DNA of 37,248 nucleotides from an uncultured bacterium (GCA_903961015.1 CAJCCX010000188.1:1-37248), one strand, 5' to 3'. Positions 1-8,620 are shown, numbered from the stretch's first letter. Notes: a model not told the origin generated them from the letters alone. A program made the numbers and translations.

Positions 1-1212
1 GATGAGCACCGACTGGCTGCGCGACGACTGGATCGCGCGAGCGATCTGCTCCACGGCAGCCTTGGTTGAGAAGAGCCGCATCCATAACGCTCTGCCGCGT
101 TCCTTCGCACCGTCGAGCATGTTCTGGTCGTCGACGAGTTCTTCCACAAGCCGCTGCAGTGTCGTCGCGTCGCCGCCAGTACAAACTTTTCCAACCCGCT
201 CGCTGTTGATCAGCGACTCGAGGTCGTTGTGCGGATTGATGCGCGCGAGCACGGGAATTCCCGCCTGCATGTAAGTCAAAAACTTCCCAGGGATGTTGTG
301 CGACTTGTGGCGAGGGTCGAGCGCAACGATGCCGACATCGCACTGCTCAAGCAATCCCGCAATCTCCGTCGGTTCGATTTCTTTGTGAAACAAAACATTG
401 TCGAGACCTTCGCGTTCGACCGTCGCGGCAAACCGTGCGGTGTCGCTGCCGCCGCCGACAAACAGGAAACCGATGTCCCGGCGGTCGCGCATTCGCACGA
501 GCAGATCGATGAAGACATCCATCCCCTGCGCTACGCCCATGTTTCCCGCATATACGAAGATCTTGCGTCCAGCCAAACGCGTTTTCGAAACATCGATCGT
601 GCAACCGACAGACGGCGCGGGACTCAGCCAATTCTGCAGCACCTCGAGCGAACGTCCTGCTTTCACCGCCCAATTTGACATGTACGGCCGATTCGCCTCG
701 GTCTGCACGCCGATAGTGTCGGCGACCGCGTACTGCCCGCGCTCGATGAACTTGAAGAACCAGTACGCAGGACCGCGGCGCATCAGGCCCATGTCGACCG
801 CCCACTCGGGAAATATGTCGCGCAGGATTAGATAACTTTTACATCCACTTTCGCGGCGCAAACGTTTGACGATCGGTCCGAGGAAAATCGTGGGGGAGTA
901 CCAGACGATTCCGTCGAAGCGCAACTTGCGCAGGCCGCTGGCGTCCATCGCCCGCAACAACACATAGGGCAGGCGCAATTCATTTATGGTGCGACGCACA
1001 TAGTTCACCCGCTTCGTCGGCGGCGTACGCACGCGAAGTATGGTGATGTTGCCCGTACGTTCGATCTTCCATGGCTCGACGAGATCGCTCGCGGGAACAA
1101 TGACGAACGTCTCGTGCCCCTGCGCGGCGAACTCCTGCACGAGGTCACGCATCTGCACCGCACCTGAGATTTTCAGGGGCGGGTAGGTGTCGGCGATGAT
1201 GGCAATGCGCAT
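1..1212 (-). CDS. WbuB-like family 4 glycosyltransferase (3' end beyond window)
   Basis: This gene starts at the ATG at 1212 (MRIAIIADTYPP) and stays open for 404 codons to the left edge, so only its last residues are missing. It reads as a GT-B retaining glycosyltransferase of family GT4. The N-terminal half has 'ILRDIFPEWAVDMGLM', a pattern typical of WbuB/WcaI-type transferases. The C-terminal half has the donor-binding fold, with 'FVYAGNMGVAQGMDVFIDLL', 'FVGGGSD', 'HKEIEPTEIAGLLEQCDVGI' and 'IPGKFLTYMQAGIPVLARI'. WbuB relatives are proposed N-acetyl-L-fucosamine transferases. That fits the three downstream-oriented neighbours, which should make a UDP-2-acetamido-2,6-dideoxy-L-hexose. It probably acts at the cytoplasmic face of the membrane during assembly of a surface polysaccharide. 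The exact sugar cannot be read from sequence. The gene is GC-rich compared with the middle of the window. Confidence 0.88.
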   Translation of the reverse strand, partial: MRIAIIADTYPPLKISGAVQMRDLVQEFAAQGHETFVIVPASDLVEPWKIERTGNITILRVRTPPTKRVNYVRRTINELRLPYVLLRAMDASGLRKLRFDGIVWYSPTIFLGPIVKRLRRESGCKSYLILRDIFPEWAVDMGLMRRGPAYWFFKFIERGQYAVADTIGVQTEANRPYMSNWAVKAGRSLEVLQNWLSPAPSVGCTIDVSKTRLAGRKIFVYAGNMGVAQGMDVFIDLLVRMRDRRDIGFLFVGGGSDTARFAATVEREGLDNVLFHKEIEPTEIAGLLEQCDVGIVALDPRHKSHNIPGKFLTYMQAGIPVLARINPHNDLESLINSERVGKVCTGGDATTLQRLVEELVDDQNMLDGAKERGRALWMRLFSTKAAVEQIARAIQSSRSQSVLI

Positions 1213-1241
1213 GAAATGAAGCCCAGGGCAGTCGTGCGAAT

Positions 1242-2390
1242 TCAGGTCGAACGATGCCAGACCACGCGGTTCACATAGTCGGTGTAGCTCATAATGATGC
1301 GCAACACTTTTTCAGACACATTATTCGTAGCGTAGTCATCGACTAGGCGCAGCGAACGGTTGGCGCCGCGCGGCTGATGGTCGAGAATCGCGAGTCCCTG
1401 CAAAATGCGCTCGACATTGAGTCCCGTCATCATCACCGCACCCTCTTCCATGCCCTCGGGACGCTCGTGCGCCTCGCGAATGTTGAGCGCGGGAAAGTTC
1501 ATGATCGACGATTCCTCAGTGATGGTTCCGCTGTCACTGAGCACCGCCTTCGCCTTCATCTGAAGGTGAACATAGTCACTGAACCCGAGGGGCTTGAGCA
1601 GTTGCACGCGCGGATGGAACAATGCACCCGTCGCTTCGATGCGCTTGCGAGTGCGCGGATGCGTCGAAACGATCACTGGCATGTCGTAGGTCGAGGCGAC
1701 GGCGTTGAGCAGCGTCACCATGCGGTTGAAATTGGTGTCGGAGTCGATGTTTTCCTCGCGATGAGTACTCACGACGAAGAAGCGTTCCGCCTCGAGGCCC
1801 ATGCGTGCGAGCGCGTCCGACGATTCGATCTTGTCGCGGTAGTACTCAAGAACCTCGCGCATCGGACTACCGGTCTTGATGACCATGTCCGGCGGAAGAC
1901 CCTCACGCAGCAGATATTCGCGCGCGATCTCGCTGTAAGTCAGGTTGATGTCTGCGACATGATCGATGATGCGGCGATTGATCTCCTCGGGCACGCGTTG
2001 ATCGAAGCAACGATTTCCCGCCTCCATGTGGAAGGTCGGAATCTTGCGTCGCTTCGCGGAGAGGAGCGAGAGGCAGCTGTTGGTGTCGCCCAGAATGAGG
2101 ACTGCATCTGGGCGCAGCTCGGAGAGCAACTTGTCGGCTGCGATGATGACCTTGCCAATCGTCTCGGCAGCGTTTAAGCCAGCAGCCTCGAGAAAGTAGT
2201 CGGGCTTGCGAATGCCGAGATCCTCAAAAAAGATTTGGTTGAGCTCGTAGTCGTAGTTCTGGCCAGTGTGAACGATCACGTGGTCGCAGTGCTGGTCGAG
2301 GAGAGCCATGATGCGCGAAAGCCTGATGATCTCTGGACGAGTTCCGACAATCGTTGCGACCTTTAGTTTCTTCACTTCGAGTTTTTTCAT
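1242..2390 (-). CDS. UDP-N-acetylglucosamine 2-epimerase family (WbjD/FnlC-like)
   Basis: This is a 382-residue non-hydrolysing UDP-GlcNAc 2-epimerase family protein. Visible motifs are GTRPE (16-20), '[11 protein letters not shown]', '[20 protein letters not shown]', 'STHREENID' and '[11 protein letters not shown]', which carry the Asp, Glu and His residues known as catalytic or substrate-binding in WecB. The segment '[15 protein letters not shown]' resembles the WbjD/FnlC/CapG subgroup more than WecB, which has RDxTERPE. That subgroup performs the last step, C2 epimerisation, of UDP-2-acetamido-2,6-dideoxy-L-hexose synthesis. I chose the start at 2390 over an in-frame ATG at 2411 because AAAGAAGG lies about seven bases upstream. 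It sits between the transferase gene and the dehydratase gene on the same strand, so an operon is likely. Plain WecB activity remains possible. Confidence 0.9.
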   Translation of the reverse strand: MKKLEVKKLKVATIVGTRPEIIRLSRIMALLDQHCDHVIVHTGQNYDYELNQIFFEDLGIRKPDYFLEAAGLNAAETIGKVIIAADKLLSELRPDAVLILGDTNSCLSLLSAKRRKIPTFHMEAGNRCFDQRVPEEINRRIIDHVADINLTYSEIAREYLLREGLPPDMVIKTGSPMREVLEYYRDKIESSDALARMGLEAERFFVVSTHREENIDSDTNFNRMVTLLNAVASTYDMPVIVSTHPRTRKRIEATGALFHPRVQLLKPLGFSDYVHLQMKAKAVLSDSGTITEESSIMNFPALNIREAHERPEGMEEGAVMMTGLNVERILQGLAILDHQPRGANRSLRLVDDYATNNVSEKVLRIIMSYTDYVNRVVWHRST

Positions 2391-2425
2391 AGCAAAACCT
2401 TCTTTGTGCATCTATAGCTCGATGC

Positions 2426-3472
2426 TCAGTCGACCAATTGCGGAACGCGTCCCTCGACGATATCGCGCATGAAGTCGAGCTTCATCAGCAGCTTCTTCAT
2501 GCCGTCGAGGTCGAGGCGATGCGTATTGTGCGAGTTGTAGTCAGTCGACTGGGTGATCTTGATCTGGCCCTGCTCGAAGTAGCTGCCGTAGTTCAAGTCG
2601 CGCGTGTCGGCAGGAACTCGGTAGAAATCGCCGAGGTCATGCGCACCGGCCATTTCCTCGCGGCTGCACAGCGCTTCGTAGAGCTTCTCGCCGTGGCGGG
2701 TTCCGATGATGTTGATCGGATGGTTGGGCCGCCCCATCAATTCGCACACAGCGCGCGCTAGAACCTCGATGGTTGCAGCGGGCGCCTTCTGCACAAAGAT
2801 GTCGCCATTGCTGCCGTTGGTGAAGGCGTAGAGCACGAGGTCGACGGCATCATCGAGCGTCATCATGAAGCGAGTCATACTCGCATCGGTGATCGTGATC
2901 GGCTTGCCTTCGTTGATCTGGTTTACGAACAGTGGAATAACCGAGCCGCGCGATGCCATCACATTTCCGTAGCGCGTGCCGCAGATAACGGTCTCGCCGG
3001 GCCGCAAGTTGCGGCTCTTGGCGACCATGACCTTTTCCATCAGCGCCTTCGACATGCCCATTGCGTTGATCGGATAAACGGCCTTATCGGTGCTGAGGCA
3101 GACGACGCGCTTTGCGCCGCAAGAAATCGCAGCGTCGAGCACATTGTCGGTGCCCATTACATTGGTACGCACCGCCTCTATCGGGAAGAACTCACACGAC
3201 GGGACCTGCTTGAGCGCGGCCGCGTTAAATACGAAGTCCACGCCCACCATCGCATTGCGCACGCTCGAAGGGTCGCGCACATCGCCAATGTAAAACTTTA
3301 GTTTCGCACTGTTGTAACGCTTTCGCATGTCGTCCTGCTTCTTCTCATCGCGACTCAGAACTCGGATCTCGCCGATGTCGGTGTGAAGAAATCGGCGCAT
3401 CACTGCGTTGCCAAAGGATCCGGTTCCGCCGGAGATGAGAAGCGTTTTGTCTTTGAAATTCGAATCGAGCAT
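2426..3472 (-). CDS. UDP-GlcNAc 4,6-dehydratase/5-epimerase (FnlA/WbjB/CapE-like)
   Basis: This is a 348-residue extended SDR of the polysaccharide biosynthesis (CapE/WbjB/FnlA) group. The Rossmann motif GGTGSFG lies at 15-21, followed by 'NAAALKQVPSCEFFPIEAV' and 'LSTDKAVYPINAMGMSK'. The usual YxxxK is MxxxK here, as is characteristic of this subgroup. Family members convert UDP-GlcNAc to a UDP-2-acetamido-2,6-dideoxy-L-4-hexulose by dehydration and C5 epimerisation, the committed step toward UDP-L-FucNAc or UDP-L-QuiNAc. AAAGGA stands five bases before the ATG, so the start is well supported. It is transcribed after the RmlD-like reductase (22-base gap) and before the 2-epimerase (35-base gap from stop to chosen start). 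The enzyme type is clear; the final sugar depends on the reductase. Confidence 0.93.
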   Translation of the reverse strand: MLDSNFKDKTLLISGGTGSFGNAVMRRFLHTDIGEIRVLSRDEKKQDDMRKRYNSAKLKFYIGDVRDPSSVRNAMVGVDFVFNAAALKQVPSCEFFPIEAVRTNVMGTDNVLDAAISCGAKRVVCLSTDKAVYPINAMGMSKALMEKVMVAKSRNLRPGETVICGTRYGNVMASRGSVIPLFVNQINEGKPITITDASMTRFMMTLDDAVDLVLYAFTNGSNGDIFVQKAPAATIEVLARAVCELMGRPNHPINIIGTRHGEKLYEALCSREEMAGAHDLGDFYRVPADTRDLNYGSYFEQGQIKITQSTDYNSHNTHRLDLDGMKKLLMKLDFMRDIVEGRVPQLVD

Positions 3473-3493
3473 GAGAATCCTTTGCGTCGTGGG

Positions 3494-4393
3494 CTATTGG
3501 CCGAAAAGAGTTTGATTACGCTGTTTGTCATCGTACATCTCCGCAATCAACTCTGGCCAGTTCGGCGTGACGAAGCCAGTCGCTTGGTTGAAGCGGGTGG
3601 AGTCCAGCGAACGATCGAGTTCAAAGGTGTCGTCGGGGAGAATCGTGATCTGCTTGGCGTAGGTCTTTGCGATCATCGAAAGCAGATCGAACTTCCCGAC
3701 CCGCGGTGCCGCAACGTGCCAGAGGCCGTGCATCTCTGGATGCGGGATGACATAATCGCGAATGATGCGTGCGAGCGTGACCGTGGGAAAGCCGGAGAAG
3801 AACGCCTTGCGAAAGCCCTTGCACTCGGCGCCCTGCATCAAGAACCACTCGACCAAGCTGCGACGGGTGTCGATCTCGTGGCCGATGATAGAAGTGCGCA
3901 CGGTGATTGAGTTTCGATAATGGACCTCGCCCGCGGCCTTCGACTGGCCGTATACATCGGTTGCGTCGGTCGGATCAGACTCTCGGTACATTCCCTTGTT
4001 GCCCTTGAAGACGCAGTCGGTGCTGATGTGAATCAGGCGGCACCCCGCATTGGCTGTCAGCGCGGCAAGCGAATGAGGAAGGATGGCGTTATATAAGTAT
4101 GCGATCGATGGATCGTTGCCCGCATCGATGTGCTTAGTCGCACCAACGCAATTTATAAGCACGCTTGGACGTACCTCGTCCATAATTTTCTGTAGATCGG
4201 AAAATCGTGAAGCATCGACTGGGAGGATGAGTGTCGCATCCGTCACGCTGTGAAGCCGAGACTTCACAGCATCACTGCGCAGCGTGCCAACAACACGTAA
4301 TGCCGGACTCTGTGCGAGCACACGCAGGACTGCGTTGCCGAGTAGGCCGCTCGCACCGAGGACAAGAATTGTTTGCTTGGCGGGATCGTTCAT
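3494..4393 (-). CDS. RmlD-like SDR sugar-nucleotide reductase
   Basis: This 299-residue NAD(P)-dependent SDR resembles dTDP-4-dehydrorhamnose reductase (RmlD). It has GASGLLG at 13-19, 'STDCVFKGNKGMYRESD' and the YGQSK version of YxxxK. It lacks the C-terminal cupin that makes FnlB/CapF/WbjC about 370 residues long. In characterised L-QuiNAc pathways the 4-keto reduction is done by an RmlD-type enzyme (WbvR) rather than a CapF-type one. The route here may therefore run through UDP-L-RhaNAc to UDP-L-QuiNAc; this is inference from architecture. It appears to be the first gene of the minus-strand operon, with a 232-base gap upstream. No strong ribosome binding site precedes the ATG. The family is sure; the product stereochemistry is not. 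Confidence 0.85.
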   Translation of the reverse strand: MNDPAKQTILVLGASGLLGNAVLRVLAQSPALRVVGTLRSDAVKSRLHSVTDATLILPVDASRFSDLQKIMDEVRPSVLINCVGATKHIDAGNDPSIAYLYNAILPHSLAALTANAGCRLIHISTDCVFKGNKGMYRESDPTDATDVYGQSKAAGEVHYRNSITVRTSIIGHEIDTRRSLVEWFLMQGAECKGFRKAFFSGFPTVTLARIIRDYVIPHPEMHGLWHVAAPRVGKFDLLSMIAKTYAKQITILPDDTFELDRSLDSTRFNQATGFVTPNWPELIAEMYDDKQRNQTLFGQ

Positions 4394-4529
4394 CTTGAAT
4401 CGAGGTATAGAAAATTCATAGGAATTTACTTGTTGAGTGTCGCGAGCGAGCGCCCGTCAGATCCACTGTGCATTGTTCATTCCAAGGGTTAATGTAGTTG
4501 CGCAGTACTGAAATGCAAACAGCTAATGA

Positions 4530-4557
4530 CCCATCGAACTGAAGAGGGCGAGATGGG
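4530..4557. repeat. Inverted repeat in the 4394-4625 intergenic gap
   Basis: CCCATC (4530-4535) and GATGGG (4552-4557) form a 6-bp dyad with a 16-base loop. It lies just past the stop of the minus-strand acetyltransferase gene, in the 232-base gap before the reductase gene's start. No T-run follows on either strand, so a terminator is not established. I see no convincing gene elsewhere in this gap. Confidence 0.3.
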
Positions 4558-4625
4558 CCAACGCGGACGAGCGGCAAATGAAGCGAAATATTCATCGCAG
4601 TGTGCGTGCCAACAGTGGGTGGATC

Positions 4626-5192
4626 TCAGGAGATTGGTCGAGGTCGCTCGCGGATGACGACTGCTGGATTTCCCGCAACGATCATCGTTGGCGAAACATC
4701 ATGAGTCACAACAGCACAGGCGCCGACGATCGCATTGTTGCCAATCGTCACTCCAGGACCAATGAATGCATCGGCACAGATCCACACTCCGCTGCCAATC
4801 TTGCTTGTTGGTCGCAGCAGTGGGAGATCAGATTTGGAGTAGTCGTGAGAGCCATTACAAATGTGAACGCGTTGCGAAATCACTGTGTGTTCACCAATAC
4901 TGAGAGGTCCCAGGTTGTACACCAGCACCCCATCCGCGAGACAACTGTGCTCGCCCATGGTGAATATCCAAGGGTGCCAGATTTTCGCAGACGGTCTGAT
5001 GTTTACCGTCCATGCAATGTTCGCACCAAATGCCCGAAGAATGCACACTCGAAACTTCCGCATCGGGCGGGGGCTGAAGCGAACGAGGGGCGCGCCGATG
5101 ATTGCCCATGCAAATTTTCGCGCATATTCAGTCCAGGAGTATGGCGCTCGACTCGTCGTATGGAGTTGTTGAAAAATGTGTTCGTCAGGCAT
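4626..5192 (-). CDS. WcaF-like left-handed beta-helix acetyltransferase
   Basis: This 188-residue protein belongs to the hexapeptide-repeat acyltransferases. Its layout matches the colanic acid acetyltransferase WcaF: an N-terminal helical stretch (1-50), then hexapeptide turns from about residue 60, such as 'NIRPSAKIWHPW', 'ADGVLVYNLGPLSIGEH', 'HICNGSHDYSKSDLPLLRPT', 'IGSGVWICADAFIGPGVTIG', and the terminal 'AVVTHDVSPTMIVAGNPA'. The histidine in 'NGSHDY' is the expected catalytic base. It probably O-acetylates a sugar of the surface polysaccharide, using acetyl-CoA in the cytoplasm. It lies on the same strand as the 1-4393 operon but 232 bases upstream of the reductase start, so it may be a separate unit. 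A divergent glycosyltransferase begins 165 bases away. Confidence 0.87.
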   Translation of the reverse strand: MPDEHIFQQLHTTSRAPYSWTEYARKFAWAIIGAPLVRFSPRPMRKFRVCILRAFGANIAWTVNIRPSAKIWHPWIFTMGEHSCLADGVLVYNLGPLSIGEHTVISQRVHICNGSHDYSKSDLPLLRPTSKIGSGVWICADAFIGPGVTIGNNAIVGACAVVTHDVSPTMIVAGNPAVVIRERPRPIS

Positions 5193-5357
5193 GAGTCAAC
5201 CATTGTCAGTACATTTCACTGAATAAAAGAAGTATATGCGCGCATTTCAAAACTCTGGGATTGCGCTGAGTAAAGGCTACGGTTACGGCTTTCTTGTCTA
5301 GCGCCACATCGCATTATGAGAGGTTAGTTTCGTTCAGAGATAAGGTGAACAAGCTCG

Positions 5358-6236
5358 ATGAATGACAGCGCATCAAACAAAAATAAAGGATCGAACATCG
5401 AAGTCGTGATGATCGTTCGTGATGAGGAAATCAACCTCGTTCACTCCCTGCCAACAATTGTTTCGTTCGCTCAAAAAGTTTGGATTGTCGATTCAGGCTC
5501 CAAAGACCGTACTGTTGAGATCGCAGTTGGGCTTGGTTGTGAGGTCGTCTCAAAGGAGTGGCTCGGTTTCGCTCGGCAAAAGAACTGGGCTCTAGACAAC
5601 CTGCCATTGACTGCTGGTTGGATCCTCATACTCGATGCAGATGAGTCGGTCACTCCAAAGCTGCGGGATAAGTTGGTGGAGATTGCATCCCGTCCAGAAG
5701 CGGAGGTGATCGAATCAGGTTTTTACATCAACAGGTATTTTGTTTTTCTTGGCGGAGTGATCAAACACTGCGGTTACTACCCGTCGTGGAACTTGCGATT
5801 TTTTAAGCGCGGGCGGTCTCGATACGAGGAGCGCGAAGTCCATGAGCACATGTTGGCGGACGGAGCAGTTGGCTTCATCCATGCCGACTTGGAACATAAC
5901 GATCGTCGTTCGCTTGAGCACTACATTTCGAAACACAATCATTATTCGACGCTTGAGGCACGGGCTATTCACGGCGCAGTTCCCGATCGGTCTCTTCCAG
6001 CACATTTTTTCGGTGGTCCACTTGAGCGACGCCGCTGGATCAAGCGCAACCTCTATTCTCACCTTCCAGCAAAATTCATATGTCGCTTCATGTGGATGTA
6101 TTTTTTGAAGTTTGGTTTTTTGGACGGAATGACGGGTCTGCGCTTTTCTCTATTTATAAGTGCATATGAACTGCAAATCGAACAAAAACTTGTGGAGCTG
6201 CAGATTGCGCAAAAGCAGTCCCTCCATTCTGCCTAG
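5358..6236 (+). CDS. Family 2 glycosyltransferase (WaaE/KdtX-like)
   Basis: This 292-residue protein has a GT-A family 2 fold. Motifs are 'VVMIVRDEEINL' (nucleotide-binding start), 'WIVDSGSKDRT' (about 42-52) and the metal-binding DADES at 93-97. The later 'YYPSWNLRFFKRGRSRYEE...VHEH' is typical of WaaE/KdtX-like transferases. The C-terminal part is hydrophobic and basic ('FMWMYFLKFGFLDGMTGLRF'), consistent with membrane association. AAGGTGA stands about nine bases before the ATG. It is the only plus-strand gene of the polysaccharide region and is divergent from the acetyltransferase gene. The likely role is transfer of a sugar onto a lipid-linked glycan or lipopolysaccharide core; donor and acceptor cannot be read. 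Confidence 0.87.
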   Translation: MNDSASNKNKGSNIEVVMIVRDEEINLVHSLPTIVSFAQKVWIVDSGSKDRTVEIAVGLGCEVVSKEWLGFARQKNWALDNLPLTAGWILILDADESVTPKLRDKLVEIASRPEAEVIESGFYINRYFVFLGGVIKHCGYYPSWNLRFFKRGRSRYEEREVHEHMLADGAVGFIHADLEHNDRRSLEHYISKHNHYSTLEARAIHGAVPDRSLPAHFFGGPLERRRWIKRNLYSHLPAKFICRFMWMYFLKFGFLDGMTGLRFSLFISAYELQIEQKLVELQIAQKQSLHSA

Positions 6237-6287
6237 CGTCCAATTCTTTGGGACTGTTTGGATCAGTGCAAACTATCATCGTTCCCC

Positions 6288-7838
6288 GTGACCTCACTCT
6301 CTCTCCACAACACCCTCACTCGTCAGACTGAAACCTTCACGCCCATCGACTCCGCTGGGCGAATGGTGACTTTTTATTCCTGCGGCCCAACGGTCTACGA
6401 CGATGCGCACGTTGGCAACTTTCGCTCGTTTCTCAATGCCGATGTGTTGCGCCGCACTTTGGAACTCATCGGTTATTCCGTCCGTCACGTGATGAACATT
6501 ACCGATGTCGGTCACATGACTGACGATACGGATGCGGATGGTGGCGGCGAAGACAAGATGGCTGTTGCTGGTCGGCGTATCGCAGAGGCGAAGAAATCGG
6601 GAAAGCTTCCAGCTGGCGCAGATATCGACCCGCGCGATCCGCTTGCGATTGCAGACTTCTATGCCAATCGATTCATCGATGATGCCCGAACGCTTGGCTT
6701 GAAAGTTGCGCAGGAATTTTCCACGGATCCAACGCTCATGCCTCGCCCAACGCAGTGCATTCCGCAGATGATCGCACTTGTTGAAAAACTCATCGCCCGC
6801 AATCACGCATATGTCGCAGGCGACGGCGTGGTCTATTTCGACATTCGATCTTTTCCTTCTTATGGCAAACTCTCCGGCAATACGCTTGATGCACTTCGCG
6901 AAGGTGCGGGGGAACGAATTTCCGCCGACAATCAATCCTTCAAACGTCATCCCGCGGATTTCATGTTGTGGAAACCCGACGCTTCGCATGTGATGAAATG
7001 GGATTCTCCTTGGGGCGCTGGATATCCGGGATGGCATCTTGAATGCAGTGCGATGGCGGCCGCATTTCTTGGCGAAGAAATCGATTTGCACTCCGGTGGC
7101 GAGGACAATATTTTTCCGCACCACGAGTGCGAAATTGCGCAGAGCTGTTGTGGATACGGGCACACATCTTTTTCGCGAGTCTGGTTTCACACACGTCATC
7201 TTGTTGTTGAAGGCGAGAAAATGTCCAAGTCCAAGGGCAATTTTTTCACGGTTCGTGATGTGCTCGCTCGCGAGATAACGCCCGCAGCGCTACGGCTGGA
7301 ACTCATTCGCACTCACTACCGCACGAATGCAAATTTCACTTGGCAGGGGCTGAAAGATTGCCAAAGACAAATTGATCGGTGGACGCGCGCGCACTCTGCG
7401 TTGATCAAGCAAGCTGCAACGAAGCTCGCAGAATCCAGCGCAATCCCTGGGCCGTTCCAACGCGCTCTTGAACAATTCACGTCTGCAATGTGCGACGACT
7501 TGAATGTTGCGCGTGCGATCGCGGCCATCAACACTGCGGTGAGCGAATCTCCAGAAGGTGCTGCGGCAAACAGCTGCGCTCATGCCGAACTTTCTGCGCT
7601 CAATCGCATGAACGGTGTGCTCGCAGTGTTTGAGCGAAATGTTTCTCCAGCAAATGATTCCCACGGCGATCCAGCAGCGGAAGAATTCAAGACAAAAGTG
7701 GAATCACTCATCGCCGCACGCGCCGCCGCACGCGCCGCGAAAGATTGGGCGGCTGGCGATCGTGTGCGTGATGAACTTGTTGCCATCGGCGTGCAAATCA
7801 AAGATTCTGCGCAGGGGACGACGTGGACGCGAATGTGA
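6288..7838 (+). CDS. cysS: Cysteinyl-tRNA synthetase
   Basis: This class I aminoacyl-tRNA synthetase charges tRNA-Cys in the cytosol. It has 'YSCGPTVYDDAHVGNF' near the N terminus, where HVGN is the HIGH signature and Cys32 a zinc ligand, 'WHLECSAM' and 'HHECEIAQS' with further zinc ligands, and 'KMSKSKGN'. I chose the GTG at 6288 (516 residues) because the protein then begins 'MTSLSLHNTLTR', matching the family's N terminus. An in-frame TTG at 6258 would add ten unlike residues. Neither start has a clear ribosome binding site. After 'ITDVGHMTDDTDADGGGEDK' it has an insertion relative to E. coli CysS. The gene overlaps coaE by 16 bases and probably shares a transcript with it. Confidence 0.95.
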   Translation: MTSLSLHNTLTRQTETFTPIDSAGRMVTFYSCGPTVYDDAHVGNFRSFLNADVLRRTLELIGYSVRHVMNITDVGHMTDDTDADGGGEDKMAVAGRRIAEAKKSGKLPAGADIDPRDPLAIADFYANRFIDDARTLGLKVAQEFSTDPTLMPRPTQCIPQMIALVEKLIARNHAYVAGDGVVYFDIRSFPSYGKLSGNTLDALREGAGERISADNQSFKRHPADFMLWKPDASHVMKWDSPWGAGYPGWHLECSAMAAAFLGEEIDLHSGGEDNIFPHHECEIAQSCCGYGHTSFSRVWFHTRHLVVEGEKMSKSKGNFFTVRDVLAREITPAALRLELIRTHYRTNANFTWQGLKDCQRQIDRWTRAHSALIKQAATKLAESSAIPGPFQRALEQFTSAMCDDLNVARAIAAINTAVSESPEGAAANSCAHAELSALNRMNGVLAVFERNVSPANDSHGDPAAEEFKTKVESLIAARAAARAAKDWAAGDRVRDELVAIGVQIKDSAQGTTWTRM

Positions 7839-8491
7839 CAATGTCATCGCGAACAAATTCGCCTCCAGTCATTGGCTTGATGGGATCGATCGGCGCGGGA
7901 AAGTCGACAGTTGCACAAATGCTCGCCGATGCAGGGTGCGTCGTGTCCGATTCAGACGCACTTGCACGCGAAGCATTCAAGGACCCAGCGGTGCGCGAAG
8001 AAATCGTGAAGTGGTGGGGCGCATCGATTCTCGACCCACAAGGAAACATTGATCGCAGTCGAGTTGCAACAAAGATTTTTCCTGCTGTCAGCGCATCTGA
8101 CACTGATCGCGCGGCGGCAGATCGAGAGCGTAAGCGTCTTGAAGGCCTCGTTCATCCTTGGATTCACATTCGACGGCGCGCGCTGTTTGCGCAAGCACCA
8201 TCGACCGCGAAGGCTTTGGTCATTGACGCGCCGCTCTTGCTCGAATCCAATATGCAAGGCGAGTGCGACGCTCTCATAATGGTTGACGCTCCTTTTCCCG
8301 TTCGTTTTGAGCGGGTTCGAACGAGTCGTGGCTGGACGTCTGACGAACTTAAGCGCCGAGAAAATTCCCAAATGCCACTTGACTTGAAGCGAAAACTTAC
8401 TCATCATATAGTCAACAACGACGGGAACATCGAATCGTTGCGGGCGCAAGTCGCCCAGATACTCAGCATCATTTCTCAGCATCATTCTTGA
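7823..8491 (+). CDS. coaE: Dephospho-CoA kinase
   Basis: CoaE phosphorylates the 3'-hydroxyl of dephospho-CoA, the last step of coenzyme A synthesis. The 222-residue protein has the P-loop 'GSIGAGKST', 'VSDSDALAREAF' at the substrate site, 'LVIDAPLLLES' (the conserved D-x-PLL-E), and 'RENSQMPLDLKR' followed by 'VNNDGNIESL', all standard for the family. The GTG at 7823 is preceded by AGGGGA at good spacing. An in-frame ATG at 7841, six codons later, is the alternative. The gene overlaps the end of cysS. The last codons contain a repeated CAGCATCAT that continues past the stop. Confidence 0.94.
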   Translation: MDANVTMSSRTNSPPVIGLMGSIGAGKSTVAQMLADAGCVVSDSDALAREAFKDPAVREEIVKWWGASILDPQGNIDRSRVATKIFPAVSASDTDRAAADRERKRLEGLVHPWIHIRRRALFAQAPSTAKALVIDAPLLLESNMQGECDALIMVDAPFPVRFERVRTSRGWTSDELKRRENSQMPLDLKRKLTHHIVNNDGNIESLRAQVAQILSIISQHHS

Positions 8492-8504
8492 TTTTCAGCA
8501 TCAT
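8464..8504. repeat. Three copies of CAGCATCAT across the coaE stop
   Basis: The 9-mer CAGCATCAT occurs at 8464-8472, 8477-8485 and 8496-8504. The first two copies are coding in the last codons of coaE; the third is after its stop codon. The spacing is irregular. The origin may be local duplication; no function is evident. Confidence 0.6.
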
Positions 8505-8541
8505 CCTTGCTGAAAAACTTCCTGAATCTTTATTAGGAAGT
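8492..8541. repeat. Two adjacent inverted repeats between coaE and rho
   Basis: TTTTCAGC (8492-8499) pairs with GCTGAAAA (8509-8516). Directly next to it, ACTTCCT (8517-8523) pairs with AGGAAGT (8535-8541). A weaker GAGG/CCTC hairpin followed by CTTTTA is at 8543-8561. They start one base after the coaE stop. They could end the cysS-coaE transcript or structure a rho leader. None has the long stem plus T-run of a strong terminator. Confidence 0.4.
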
Positions 8542-8591
8542 CGAGGGCGTGACCTCCTTTTATACGCTCAGAAAATTTCACTCTTGAACTC

Positions 8592-8620
8592 AGAAGGCAT
8601 AACAAGAGAAGGCATACAAG
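8592..8620 (+). repeat. Tandem direct repeat in the rho leader
   Basis: AGAAGGCATAACAAG (8592-8606) is immediately followed by AGAAGGCATACAAG (8607-8620), differing by one base. It lies 46 bases before the rho ATG. The repeat is purine-rich and unstructured, so a protein- or Rho-binding role is possible but unproven. Confidence 0.5.

Noticed and set aside
347-805. Minus-strand 152-codon frame inside the glycosyltransferase region
   Set aside because: It is out of frame with the GT4 protein, which is open from 1212 to the left edge with all expected motifs.
1377-2177. Plus-strand open frame of 266 codons over the 2-epimerase gene
   Set aside because: It is a shadow of the conserved minus-strand epimerase, in GC-rich DNA where spurious long frames are common.
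4578-5222. Plus-strand 214-codon frame over the acetyltransferase
   Set aside because: The minus strand has clear hexapeptide repeats; the plus-strand protein is not repetitive and has no motifs.
6294-7199. Minus-strand open frame of 301 codons over cysS
   Set aside because: It is antisense to a fully conserved synthetase and its protein shows no family features.
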